Below are positions 25,049-33,058 of a DNA stretch of 64,000 nt, in pieces. How positions within the stretch are numbered: the first letter of the stretch is position 1; each line of letters begins with the position of its first letter. The DNA is taken from NCBI RefSeq assembly GCF_024168825.1, contig NZ_JALJWH010000001.1, positions 4,278,001 through 4,342,000 on the forward strand, written 5' to 3'. Both the position numbers and the translations under genes were made by a program. This DNA is from Paenarthrobacter sp. A20 (GTDB lineage: Bacteria > Actinomycetota > Actinomycetes > Actinomycetales > Micrococcaceae). The notes beneath the pieces were generated by a model. It ran no database searches, was not told the origin of the DNA, and saw nothing but the letters and a program-made list of their open reading frames with translations.

Positions 25049-25993
25049 TTGGCCGAGGGCAGCAATTCGCACTATCAGGTTCTCCGTGTTTCCGTCACAG
25101 CCACGGACAAGGAGATCAAAGTGGCCTACCGGAAGGCTGCCCGGAAGGCACACCCCGATCACGGTGGAGAAGCGGAGACTTTCAGGCGCGTGACGCTCGC
25201 CTACGAAACCCTGATCGATCCGCAGCGCAGGGCTGAGTACGACCGGAGGTACGCCAGCGGCGCCTCAGGCCCCAGCCAGCCAAGGCCCGGCGACTACACG
25301 GGCACCGCTGCTCCGGGCCCCTTTGCCACAAGCAACGTCAGGCGGCCCCAGGCCCAGCGCAACACTGCCGGTGATCCCGCGGTCTATGTTCCCCCTTTCG
25401 ACGATCCCAACGAAGTTCCGCTCATTTCTGCGGCGGAAGCAGCCCAACAAGTCCACGGACTCCCCCGCAAACGTGGAATCTTTGGCGCCGAAGCGCGTAT
25501 CCAGAGGGAGATGCGCACGGTCCAGCTCATCAGCCGCCAGGTACTGCCTGCCATTCCCGCCGCGAGGCTCATCAACGGCCTGCGCTCACCGTCGGACAAT
25601 AACCACATCGACCACGCTGTCCTCTCCGGCTACCGGCTGGCGTTGGTCGGATCCATGCTGCTGCCCAAAGGCGCCTATGCCTGGGACGGCAATTCCCTGC
25701 GCCACGGCGGCCGTTCCGTGGCTCCCCCGCAACTTGCCCACATTGTCCGCCATATGCAGGACATCTTCCCCGAACTCAACGTCACGGGCTGGGTGGTCCT
25801 TCACAGTCCCGACGGCAACCTCCATGAACCGGTCATCGACCAGTACGGCAAGGGCCAATCCAGCCACAATGCCGTGGAGGTAGTCAATGGCGCCGGGCTC
25901 GTCAGGGGGCTCAAGCAGTTCCTCAGCTCGGGGCCGGCTCCGAATACTGTGGTGGTGCCGGTCCTGGCCCGGCTGCTTCGCGGGATGCACTAG
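25049..25993 (+). CDS. J-domain protein fused to a degenerate NERD-like domain
   Basis: A 314-residue protein. Residues 7-68 are a J domain with the HPD motif at 35-37 (RKAHPDHGG), which should stimulate DnaK. A Pro/Gly-rich linker follows. From about 165 to 290 the segment NHIDHAVLSGYRLALVGSML then KGAYAWDG resembles the NERD nuclease-like domain of actinobacteria, but the expected DSK triplet reads GSM (201-203), so a nuclease site is unlikely to be intact. The start is TTG at 25049, with AGAAGG eight bases upstream. The NERD comparison is from memory and moderate. Confidence 0.75.
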   Translation: MAEGSNSHYQVLRVSVTATDKEIKVAYRKAARKAHPDHGGEAETFRRVTLAYETLIDPQRRAEYDRRYASGASGPSQPRPGDYTGTAAPGPFATSNVRRPQAQRNTAGDPAVYVPPFDDPNEVPLISAAEAAQQVHGLPRKRGIFGAEARIQREMRTVQLISRQVLPAIPAARLINGLRSPSDNNHIDHAVLSGYRLALVGSMLLPKGAYAWDGNSLRHGGRSVAPPQLAHIVRHMQDIFPELNVTGWVVLHSPDGNLHEPVIDQYGKGQSSHNAVEVVNGAGLVRGLKQFLSSGPAPNTVVVPVLARLLRGMH

Positions 25994-26055
25994 GCCACCG
26001 GAACCTCCGAACACCGGGATGCGGCTGCTCCGGACAGCCTGACTAAGATGGGACG

Positions 26056-26523
26056 GTGTTCCGCATCCTCTTCCACACCCCAGAAATCCCGGGCAATACG
26101 GGCAACGCCATCCGCTTGGCCGCCATCACGGGAGCTGAGCTCCACTTGGTGGAGCCCCTTGGCTTCGACTTTTCCGATGCCAAGCTGCGACGTGCCGGCC
26201 TTGACTACCACGATCTTGCAGTAGTCACAGTTCATAAGGATATCGACGCCGCCTGGGCAGCACTGAAGCCCGAGCGCGTCTTCGCCTACACTTCCGACGG
26301 CGAGACGTCCTATACCGATATCAGCTATCGCGAAGGCGACGTCCTGATGTTTGGGCCGGAGTCGGTTGGCCTGCCGGACTGGCTGAAGCAGGACCCCCAC
26401 GTCACCGCACGCGTTCGCCTTCCCATGAAGCCGTCGCTCCGCTCACTCAATCTGGCCAATGCTGCCTCTATCGCCGTGTTCGAAGCCTGGCGGCAGAACG
26501 GATTTGCCGGCGCCAAGGTCTAG
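26056..26523 (+). CDS. trmL: tRNA (cytidine/uridine-34-2'-O)-methyltransferase TrmL
   Basis: A 155-residue SPOUT methyltransferase that 2'-O-methylates the wobble nucleotide of certain leucine tRNAs using S-adenosylmethionine. The trefoil-knot motifs are complete: HTPEIPGNTGNAIRLAA at the start, LMFGPESVGLPDWL in the middle, and the MKPSLRSLNLANAASIAVFE end. The length is that of a minimal TrmL. The start is GTG 26056-26058. It stands alone between the J-domain gene and the sigma factor gene. Confidence 0.93.
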   Translation: MFRILFHTPEIPGNTGNAIRLAAITGAELHLVEPLGFDFSDAKLRRAGLDYHDLAVVTVHKDIDAAWAALKPERVFAYTSDGETSYTDISYREGDVLMFGPESVGLPDWLKQDPHVTARVRLPMKPSLRSLNLANAASIAVFEAWRQNGFAGAKV

Positions 26524-26711
26524 CCCATCCAACGGCGCCACAGCACCGAATACCTTATGCAGGGACAAGTCCTGCCTTGGACATTCGTTGAGGAGCCTAC
26601 GTGAGCGCGCTGCAGACCAGGGTGATGACGGTAAAGCACCGCACTGCCGCGTCCGCAACACAACATGGACGTGCTGCCACATTCAAACGGGACGACATAT
26701 GCTGGACGGTG

Positions 26712-27317
26712 ATGGACATCCCCAACAACCCCGGCCCCCCGGTCTTTGAGGCTACTGGCACTGCAGCAGATTTGAATGCGCAGTTGACTGGTTTGCTCGA
26801 GCTCGTGGCCACCGGCGACCAGCAGGCTTTTGCCGAGTTCTACCGCCTGACCTCCAGACGGGTCTTCGGTATGGCCAGGCGCGTCCTGATAGACCCTGAC
26901 TTGAGCGAGGACGCCACCCAGGAGGTTTTCATCCAGGTGTGGCAAGGAGCGGCGAAGTTTGATCGCGCGGCCGGAACCCCACTGGCCTGGCTCATGACCA
27001 TTGCGCATCGACGGGCCATCGACCGTGTTCGCACGGTCCAGGCCGCAACGGACCGTGAAGCCAAATACGGTGCAGCGAGCCTGGACCCGGACCGCGACCT
27101 GGTCGTCGAAGAGGCTGACACGAACCTGGAAGCCGAAGCCGTCAGCCGATGCCTCGGAACGCTCACGGACACCCAGCGCGAGTCCGTCCGCCTCGCATAC
27201 TACGGCGGTTTGACGTATCGGGAGGTCGCCGAGCAACTCGGCGCTGCCGTCCCGACCATCAAGTCCCGCATCCGGGATGGACTGCTGCGCCTGAAGACCT
27301 GCCTGGGGGTGGGTTGA
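26712..27317 (+). CDS. sigK: ECF sigma factor SigK
   Basis: A 201-residue ECF sigma factor. Region 2 (about 42-105) includes RVFGMARRVLIDPDLSEDAT and QEVFIQVWQGAAKFDR; region 4 (about 145-195) includes LTYREVAEQLGAAVPTIKSR. Its own control is implied by the downstream anti-sigma gene. The ATG at 26712 (MDIPNNPGPP) is preferred; longer frames reach 26601 but add Arg/Thr-rich residues not seen in the family. The stop lies one base before the RskA-type gene, so the two are co-translated. Confidence 0.9.
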   Translation: MDIPNNPGPPVFEATGTAADLNAQLTGLLELVATGDQQAFAEFYRLTSRRVFGMARRVLIDPDLSEDATQEVFIQVWQGAAKFDRAAGTPLAWLMTIAHRRAIDRVRTVQAATDREAKYGAASLDPDRDLVVEEADTNLEAEAVSRCLGTLTDTQRESVRLAYYGGLTYREVAEQLGAAVPTIKSRIRDGLLRLKTCLGVG

Positions 27318-27318
27318 T

Positions 27319-28152
27319 ATGAGTGAGAACACCAGTGGAGGCTTTATCCGCAGAATGTTTGCCAACGACATCGCTACCGACCTCGCCGAGGGCCGCGTCC
27401 TTGAACTGGCTGAAATCTATGCTTTGAACGCTGTCAGTGACGAAGAACGGGCCCTGATAGACGACTACATCAAGGATGCTCCAGATGGTCCGGAGTTCCA
27501 CGAACGGGTTCGTGAAGCCCGGGAGACTCTGGCGGTCAGCTTCGCGCCGGAGGAAGCGCCCCCTGCAGGCCTGTTCGACAACATCATGGAGCGTATTGCC
27601 AACGATCCCTCCGTGAAGCCCGCCGCAGAGCCGGTAAGTCCCGGACCTGAAATCCCTGCCGTCGATGAACTTGCCGCAGCGAGAATGAAGCGCGAGGAGC
27701 GCAGCCGGACTGGTGGCGCGCGCCGATGGATCGTTGGGGCAGCCGCTGCAGCCGTCATCGCTCTCGGCGGCATCGGAGTCGGCACCTACGTCTCGGCGCA
27801 GAATGACCCAGTCAACCAGGTGCTGCAAGCACAGGATGTCCAGAAGAAGTCCGCGCCGGTTCCCGGCGGCGGTACAGCCACTATCTCCGCGTCATCAGCC
27901 AAAGACTCGTTCGTGGTCCTGATGGATGGAGTTGCCCCGGCGCCGGAAGGCAAGGTCTACCAATTGTGGACCCTTCCCAAGGACGGGTCGGCCCCCGTAC
28001 CCCAGGGCACCATGGACGCCCAGACGCTCTCCAAGCCCGCCGTTGTGAAGGGCCTGGCATCGGCATCGTCCGTAGCCATCACGGTGGAACCCACAGGCGG
28101 ATCGAGCGCCCCCACCACTGAGCCGGTCCTGGTGGTCGCGCTCAGCGCCTGA
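27319..28152 (+). CDS. rskA: Anti-sigma-K factor RskA
   Basis: A 277-residue single-pass membrane anti-sigma factor that sequesters SigK until cleaved by membrane proteolysis. The N-terminal anti-sigma domain occupies about residues 20-95. The membrane helix is at 137-158, and an extracytoplasmic RskA domain follows with FVVLMDGVAPAPEGKVYQLW near residue 200. The ATG is one base after the sigK stop. A strong terminator follows the stop. Confidence 0.93.
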   Translation: MSENTSGGFIRRMFANDIATDLAEGRVLELAEIYALNAVSDEERALIDDYIKDAPDGPEFHERVREARETLAVSFAPEEAPPAGLFDNIMERIANDPSVKPAAEPVSPGPEIPAVDELAAARMKREERSRTGGARRWIVGAAAAAVIALGGIGVGTYVSAQNDPVNQVLQAQDVQKKSAPVPGGGTATISASSAKDSFVVLMDGVAPAPEGKVYQLWTLPKDGSAPVPQGTMDAQTLSKPAVVKGLASASSVAITVEPTGGSSAPTTEPVLVVALSA

Positions 28153-28168
28153 CGCTCGGGAAGTTAAT

Positions 28169-28212
28169 GCACGACGGCGGCCGTCCCACTTTGGGGACGG
28201 CCGCCGTCGTGC
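28169..28212. terminator. Bidirectional terminator between rskA and gntP
   Basis: A perfect 19-bp GC-rich stem (28169-28187 with 28194-28212) and a 6-base loop lie between two convergent genes. Confidence 0.88.
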
Positions 28213-28231
28213 GTGTCGGTACTTTCAGTAG

Positions 28232-29635
28232 CTATAAGACGAGCGATAGAAGCATCACGAACCCGAAACCCACCACGGAGATCAGGGTTTCCATGACCGA
28301 CCAGGTCTTGAATGTCTGTCCAACGGTGAGCCCGAAGAGTTCTTTGACCAACCAGAATCCGGCGTCGTTGACGTGGGACAGGAACAGCGAGCCTGCGCCA
28401 ATTGCCAAGGCCAGCAAGGCAGCATGCGTCGGGCTCAGGCTGCTCGCCAGTGGCGCCACAATTCCCGCGGCCGTTACCGTGGCAACCGTGGCTGAGCCAG
28501 TGGCAAGGCGGAGAGCCACAGCCACGATGAAGCCGAGCACCAGGACCGACATGTTGGCACCTTCGGCCCATTTCTTGACGGCATCCCCTACCCCGGCGCC
28601 GATCAGCGTCTGCTTGAAACCGCCGCCCGCTCCCACAATGAGGAGGATCGCGGCGATCGGCCCAAGGCTTTCACCCACCTTCGAGGTGATCTTGCTGCCG
28701 GTGAAGCCCACGGCGTAACCGAAGGTCACGATTGCAAGGAGCACAGCCAGCGTCATGGCCACCAAAGGCTGGCCCACGAAGTCGAAGAAGATCCGGATGG
28801 CTGGTGCCGTTTCGGGGTTTGGCCAGATGATGCCGCCCAGCGCCTTGAGCAGCATCAGGACCAAGGGGAAGATGATGGTCAACAGAGTAACCAGGAACGA
28901 GGGCTGGCGCTTGACTTCGCTCATGTCTGCCGCGTGCTGGGTGTCGATACCTCCGGCCACGGCGGGCGCGTCAACAGGGACCCACCGGGCCGCCAACCGC
29001 GAAAAGAGCGGACCACAGATGATGACCGTGGGAACCGCCACGAGGATGCCCAAACCGAGGGTTGTTCCCAGTTCGGCTTTGACTGCGCTGATCGCAATGA
29101 GTGGTCCCGGATGCGGCGGCACGAGCCCGTGAAGCACAGATAGGCCAGCCAACGCCGGAATGGCGATGCGCATCAGCTTCATCTTGGACCGCTGCGTCAC
29201 CAGGACAATCACCGGAAGCAGCAGGACGAGCCCGATTTCGAAGAACATGGGCAGCCCGATGATGACCGCCACGAGCGTGATCATCCAGACCAACTTGTTG
29301 CCGCTGGCTTTTGCCAGCAAAGTGTCCACTACCCGGTTGGCGCCACCGGAATCGGCCAGCAACTTCCCGAGCATGGCTCCCAGGGCAATGAGCAGCCCGA
29401 CTTCCTTGAGGACACCACCAACCCCGTCTTCGAAGTTGGTGATGACCTTGCCCAGTTCCACGCCGGAGGCCAGGCCAACGAAGGCCGAGCCCAGCACCAG
29501 CGCAAGGAACGGATGAAGCTTGAGCTTGGCAATCAACACGACAATCAGGGCAATGCCCAGCGCGGCCACCACAAGAAGTTGGGTGTCGTGCCCGGTCCAT
29601 TCCTGTACTTGCGTCGCGGTTTCCAGGACCCTCAC
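28232..29635 (-). CDS. Gluconate permease, GntP family
   Basis: A 467-residue membrane protein with about twelve hydrophobic helices that imports gluconate or a related sugar acid with protons. Family signatures include PMFFEIGLVLLLPVIVLVTQ, HGLVPPHPGPL and NDAGFWLVKELFGLTVGQT. The start is GTG 29633-29635, overlapping the gluconokinase stop as GTGA. Co-transcription with gntK fixes the substrate as gluconate with good likelihood. No regulator is encoded beside it. Confidence 0.93.
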   Translation of the reverse strand: MRVLETATQVQEWTGHDTQLLVVAALGIALIVVLIAKLKLHPFLALVLGSAFVGLASGVELGKVITNFEDGVGGVLKEVGLLIALGAMLGKLLADSGGANRVVDTLLAKASGNKLVWMITLVAVIIGLPMFFEIGLVLLLPVIVLVTQRSKMKLMRIAIPALAGLSVLHGLVPPHPGPLIAISAVKAELGTTLGLGILVAVPTVIICGPLFSRLAARWVPVDAPAVAGGIDTQHAADMSEVKRQPSFLVTLLTIIFPLVLMLLKALGGIIWPNPETAPAIRIFFDFVGQPLVAMTLAVLLAIVTFGYAVGFTGSKITSKVGESLGPIAAILLIVGAGGGFKQTLIGAGVGDAVKKWAEGANMSVLVLGFIVAVALRLATGSATVATVTAAGIVAPLASSLSPTHAALLALAIGAGSLFLSHVNDAGFWLVKELFGLTVGQTFKTWSVMETLISVVGFGFVMLLSLVL

Positions 29636-30177
29636 GAGGCTGTCGCTTCGGGGCCGGCGCCTGCGGGCCGGAGACCGAGCCGTTCAATGACTTCGTCGGC
29701 TTCTTCTGCCGGCGAAGCCGAAACGCACAGCGAGATGTGGTTCTCGTCTTCCGTGGGCTCCTCCAAGGCGTCGAACTGCGATTCCAGGAGTGATGGCGGC
29801 ATGAAGTGGCCGTGCCTGGATGCCAGACGATCGGAGATCTTGTCCTTGCTCCCCTGCAGGAAGACGAACACCACTCCCTCGCCGCGAAGCACGTCGCGGT
29901 ACTTCTTTTTCAGAGCCGAGCACGTAATGATCGCCGGGGTTCCTGCATCCGCCCGCTCGCGGATCCAGTCCGAAATAATGCCCAGCCAGGGCCAGCGGTC
30001 CTCATCGCTGAGGGCCAGCCCCGACTGCATCTTGGCTACATTCGCCTCCGGGTGCAGGTCGTCGCCTTCGGCGAGATCCCACCCCAGCTTGCCGGCAAGA
30101 ACACCGGCTACAGTCGATTTGCCGGAACCGGAGACTCCCATAATCACCAGTACGGGTTGTTGCGCAGTCTTCGCCAT
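29632..30177 (-). CDS. gntK: Gluconokinase
   Basis: A 181-residue small P-loop kinase that phosphorylates gluconate to 6-phosphogluconate for the pentose phosphate pathway. Walker A is MGVSGSGKSTVAG, the substrate loop is EGDDLHPEANVAKM, and TCSALKKKYRDVLR holds the conserved Ser/Arg region. The ATG at 30175-30177 has GAGGAAGG nine bases upstream; a TTG directly before it is possible. It is the first gene of the gntK-gntP operon. Confidence 0.95.
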   Translation of the reverse strand: MAKTAQQPVLVIMGVSGSGKSTVAGVLAGKLGWDLAEGDDLHPEANVAKMQSGLALSDEDRWPWLGIISDWIRERADAGTPAIITCSALKKKYRDVLRGEGVVFVFLQGSKDKISDRLASRHGHFMPPSLLESQFDALEEPTEDENHISLCVSASPAEEADEVIERLGLRPAGAGPEATAS

Positions 30178-30251
30178 CAAAGTCTGCCTTCCTCGAATAA
30201 ATATGATTTAACCGAGATCAAGCATATGACACGGGTTACACCACGGCAACG

Positions 30252-31031
30252 TCAGAAACCTGCGATGGTGCTTGAACCGTTGACGGACACCACGTGGAAG
30301 GCCTCAGCACTGGTACCCGCAGTCAGGCCGGCCCGCTCGCCGTTCGCCAACAGCATGCTCCTGACAACGCGCTCCATGCCTTCAATATCGGGATGCTGGC
30401 TTGCATGGACACGGATGGCCTCGAGCTTGGCCTCGACGTGTCCTGAGACATCCACAAAGTGGTTCTCCCTGGCTTCGGGGCTGGAGATAAACCACAACCA
30501 CGGCAGCTTGTAGGCACCCAGACCGGCCTCGGCCAGTTCTGGATAGGCAAAGGGATTCTCCACCGCCGGATAAACCGCCCGGGTTACGGCTTCCCCGGCC
30601 GCCAGGTGGTCCGGGTGGCTCTTTTGAAGTCGGTCCCAGTTCCGTTCCGGGTGCATGGTCAGCACGATGTCCGGCCGGATTTCGCGGATCAGCTTCACAA
30701 CCTGCTTGATGACGCCATGTGTCGGTTCAAGGTAGCCATCTAGCTCGTGGAGGTAATGGATGTCGGTGACACCTACCAGGGCGGCCGCCCGCCTTTGCTC
30801 CTCTGCGCGGAGTTCAGTGATCCGATCCCTGTCGGCCGGATCGAAACCGCCGGCGTCCCCGTCGGTCATGATGCAGTAGCTGACCTCGACGCCGGCCGCA
30901 GTCCACGCTGCAATGGTGCCAGCAGCGCCGAAGTCGATGTCGTCAGGGTGGGCAGTAAAACAAAGCACCCGCTCGACGCGCTCCGTGGAGGCGTCGAACG
31001 GGCTCTTTGCTGACATAGCGCCAGTAGGCAA
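30252..31031 (-). CDS. PIG-L (LmbE/MshB-like) zinc deacetylase
   Basis: A 259-residue metal-dependent N-deacetylase. The zinc motif AHPDDIDFGAAGTIA lies near residue 27 and the third ligand motif is SHPDHLAAG near 136. Actinobacterial members act in mycothiol synthesis or detoxification, but this one is not close enough by eye to assign to MshB or Mca. The TTG at 31029-31031 has AAAGG at a suitable distance; the ATG at 31014-31016 is the alternative. It begins just after etfA, probably in the same operon. Confidence 0.85.
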   Translation of the reverse strand: MPTGAMSAKSPFDASTERVERVLCFTAHPDDIDFGAAGTIAAWTAAGVEVSYCIMTDGDAGGFDPADRDRITELRAEEQRRAAALVGVTDIHYLHELDGYLEPTHGVIKQVVKLIREIRPDIVLTMHPERNWDRLQKSHPDHLAAGEAVTRAVYPAVENPFAYPELAEAGLGAYKLPWLWFISSPEARENHFVDVSGHVEAKLEAIRVHASQHPDIEGMERVVRSMLLANGERAGLTAGTSAEAFHVVSVNGSSTIAGF

Positions 31032-31036
31032 AGGGA

Positions 31037-31990
31037 TCAGCCTTTCCGCTTCTTGATCTCGGCCGTGGCCTGTGGGAGAACCTTGAACAGGTCACCGATG
31101 ATGCCGTAGTCGGCAATCTCGAACACCGGCGATTCTGCATCCTTGTTGATGGCCACAATGACTTTGGAGGTCTGCATTCCGGCCTTCTGCTGGATTGCGC
31201 CTGAGATGCCGGCCGAGATGTACAACTGGGGCGAAACCGTGACACCGGTTTGGCCCACCTGGGCGTCGTGACCGATCCAGCCTGCGTCGGTGGCGGCACG
31301 GGAGGCGCCCACCGCAGCGCCCAAGGCATCTGCGAGCTCTTCAACCGGAGCGAAGTCGCCGTCAACGCCGCGGCCGCCGGCTACGACGATCCTCGCTTCG
31401 CTGAGGTCCGGGCGGCCGCTGACCGGCTTCTCGGTCCGGGCAGCGATGCGGGCAGAGTTGGCGATCGCGCCCGCCGGTACTTCAATCGTTGCAGTGGCCG
31501 GGGCAGCCGCGGCACCAACCGGCGAAGGCTCTACGTTGTTCGCCTTGACCGAAAGAACTGTGACCGGAGTAGTTGCCTTCGCCGTGGTGTTGTACGAGCC
31601 GGCAAGAACAGACTTGTGCGCGGTGCCATCGGCTTCAACGCCCACGACGTCAGTGATCACGCCGGCGTTGAGCTTGATACCGAGCCTGCCCGCGATTTCC
31701 TTGCCCTCCGGAGAGTTGTCCAGGAGGACTGCCGTGGCTCCCGAGGAGGCCACTGCAGCGGCGAGGTAGGCAGCCTTCGGGCCAACCAGGTAGTTGTCGA
31801 GGTCCTCCTCCGACGGCAGGTAGACCGTAGTGGCGCCGTAGGCACCCAAGGTGGCTGCGACGTCGTCGTTCAGCTCACCGGTGAACGCGACGGCGGTCTC
31901 CCCCAGCGAGCGGGCGATGGTCAGGAGTTCCAGGCTGCTCTTCTTGAGAGCCGCTCCGGGGTTGTCAATGAAAACAAGTGCATTTGCCAT
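31037..31990 (-). CDS. etfA: Electron transfer flavoprotein subunit alpha
   Basis: A 317-residue FAD-binding subunit that accepts electrons from acyl-CoA and related dehydrogenases. The C-terminal FAD domain is complete, with the [20 protein letters not shown] motif, the [20 protein letters not shown] loop, and the [20 protein letters not shown] segment. The ATG at 31988-31990 has AAAGGGGA nine bases upstream. It follows etfB by 14 bases, as is usual. Confidence 0.95.
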   Translation of the reverse strand: MANALVFIDNPGAALKKSSLELLTIARSLGETAVAFTGELNDDVAATLGAYGATTVYLPSEEDLDNYLVGPKAAYLAAAVASSGATAVLLDNSPEGKEIAGRLGIKLNAGVITDVVGVEADGTAHKSVLAGSYNTTAKATTPVTVLSVKANNVEPSPVGAAAAPATATIEVPAGAIANSARIAARTEKPVSGRPDLSEARIVVAGGRGVDGDFAPVEELADALGAAVGASRAATDAGWIGHDAQVGQTGVTVSPQLYISAGISGAIQQKAGMQTSKVIVAINKDAESPVFEIADYGIIGDLFKVLPQATAEIKKRKG

Positions 31991-32004
31991 GGTTGGAATC
32001 CCCT

Positions 32005-32808
32005 TTAGAGCAGCTTCTGTGCGGCGAGGAAGTCGACCAGCTTGATGCCGGCGTCGCCGTCGTCGGTGATGATGGTGCCTGCTGTCCGCGGCGGACGCGC
32101 CTCTGCGGATTCCACCACTGTCCAAGAACCGGCGAGACCCACCTGCGAGGCATCCACGCCAATGTCCGAGAGCGACAGGGACGCGATCTTCTTCTTCTTG
32201 GCGGCCAGGATGCCCTTGAAATTGGGGTAGCGCGGCTCGTTGATCTGGTCGGTGACCGAAACCACGGCAGGGAGCTGCGCTTCCACCGTTTCAGAGAAGG
32301 CGCCGGCGTCACGGCGGGCGGTGACCTGATTGCCCGCAACCTCAAGGCTGGACGCGAACGTCACCTGCGGATAGGACAAGCGTTCGGCCAACTGGGCCGG
32401 GATCAGCGACGTCTCACCGTCGGTGGACGCCATGCCTGTGAGGACCAGGTCCACCGGGCGGCCATCAGCCGAGATGTGGCGGATAGCGGCGGCGAGGGCC
32501 AGCGAGGTGGCAGCTGCATCAGAACCGGCCAAAGCGTCATCGCTGAGGTGAACGCCCGAATAAGCGCCGATCTGCAATGACTTCTTCACCGCGTTGACGG
32601 CACCGGAGGGACCCATGCTCAAGGCAATGACCTCGTTGCCGGCCTTCGGGCCGCCGTGTTCCTCGGCCAGCTGCAGCGCTGCCTCAAGGGCGTACTCGTC
32701 CAGCTCGGACAAGATGCTCTCATCACGGTCGGTGGTGTTTCCGGATCCGGTAATGTGCCGGTCGAACTGCGCGTCCGGGACGTGCTTGACCAGAACGACA
32801 ATCTTCAA
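32005..32808 (-). CDS. etfB: Electron transfer flavoprotein subunit beta
   Basis: A 267-residue AMP-binding subunit of the electron transfer flavoprotein. It begins MKIVVLVKHVPDAQFDRHIT, contains the adenine-binding region DEYALEAALQLAE, and ends with the AQKLL-type tail. The start is taken as TTG at 32806-32808 because it gives the usual family N-terminus and has GGAAGA just upstream; GTG at 32818-32820 adds four residues. A 250-base gap upstream contains the htrA terminator and presumably the etf promoter. Confidence 0.92.
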   Translation of the reverse strand: MKIVVLVKHVPDAQFDRHITGSGNTTDRDESILSELDEYALEAALQLAEEHGGPKAGNEVIALSMGPSGAVNAVKKSLQIGAYSGVHLSDDALAGSDAAATSLALAAAIRHISADGRPVDLVLTGMASTDGETSLIPAQLAERLSYPQVTFASSLEVAGNQVTARRDAGAFSETVEAQLPAVVSVTDQINEPRYPNFKGILAAKKKKIASLSLSDIGVDASQVGLAGSWTVVESAEARPPRTAGTIITDDGDAGIKLVDFLAAQKLL

Positions 32809-33004
32809 TGTCTCTTCCACTGTCTTCGAAGCAGCCTTCCATGCTTGTGGACGGCCAACCGCAGCAGCGTGGCCGTGAATTGCCCAGCGCGTGGGCTCGT
32901 CCTAGCTAAGCATATTGCCCGCAGAAAGCCACTCCCAGCGTTAACCCCTGTTTCAGCTGCCCGCGTGACTTTCGTTGGGCTGATGCTGTGCCGGGTACGG
33001 CAAA

Positions 33005-33039
33005 ACGGCGGGCGACACCCAAAGGTGTCGGCCCGCCGT
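33005..33039 (-). terminator. Terminator of the HtrA-type gene
   Basis: A 15-bp stem with one bulged base (acggcgggcgacacc against ggtgtcggcccgccgt) and a 4-base loop lies 20 bases after the protease stop. Confidence 0.75.
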
Positions 33040-33058
33040 CGTGCGCTGTTCCCGCTGC

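Noticed and set aside
30190..30240. A weak ATATG/CATAT dyad upstream of gntK as a gluconate-regulator site
   Set aside because: The arms are only five bases and AT-rich, there is no adjacent gluconate regulator, and the promoter elements around it are poor.
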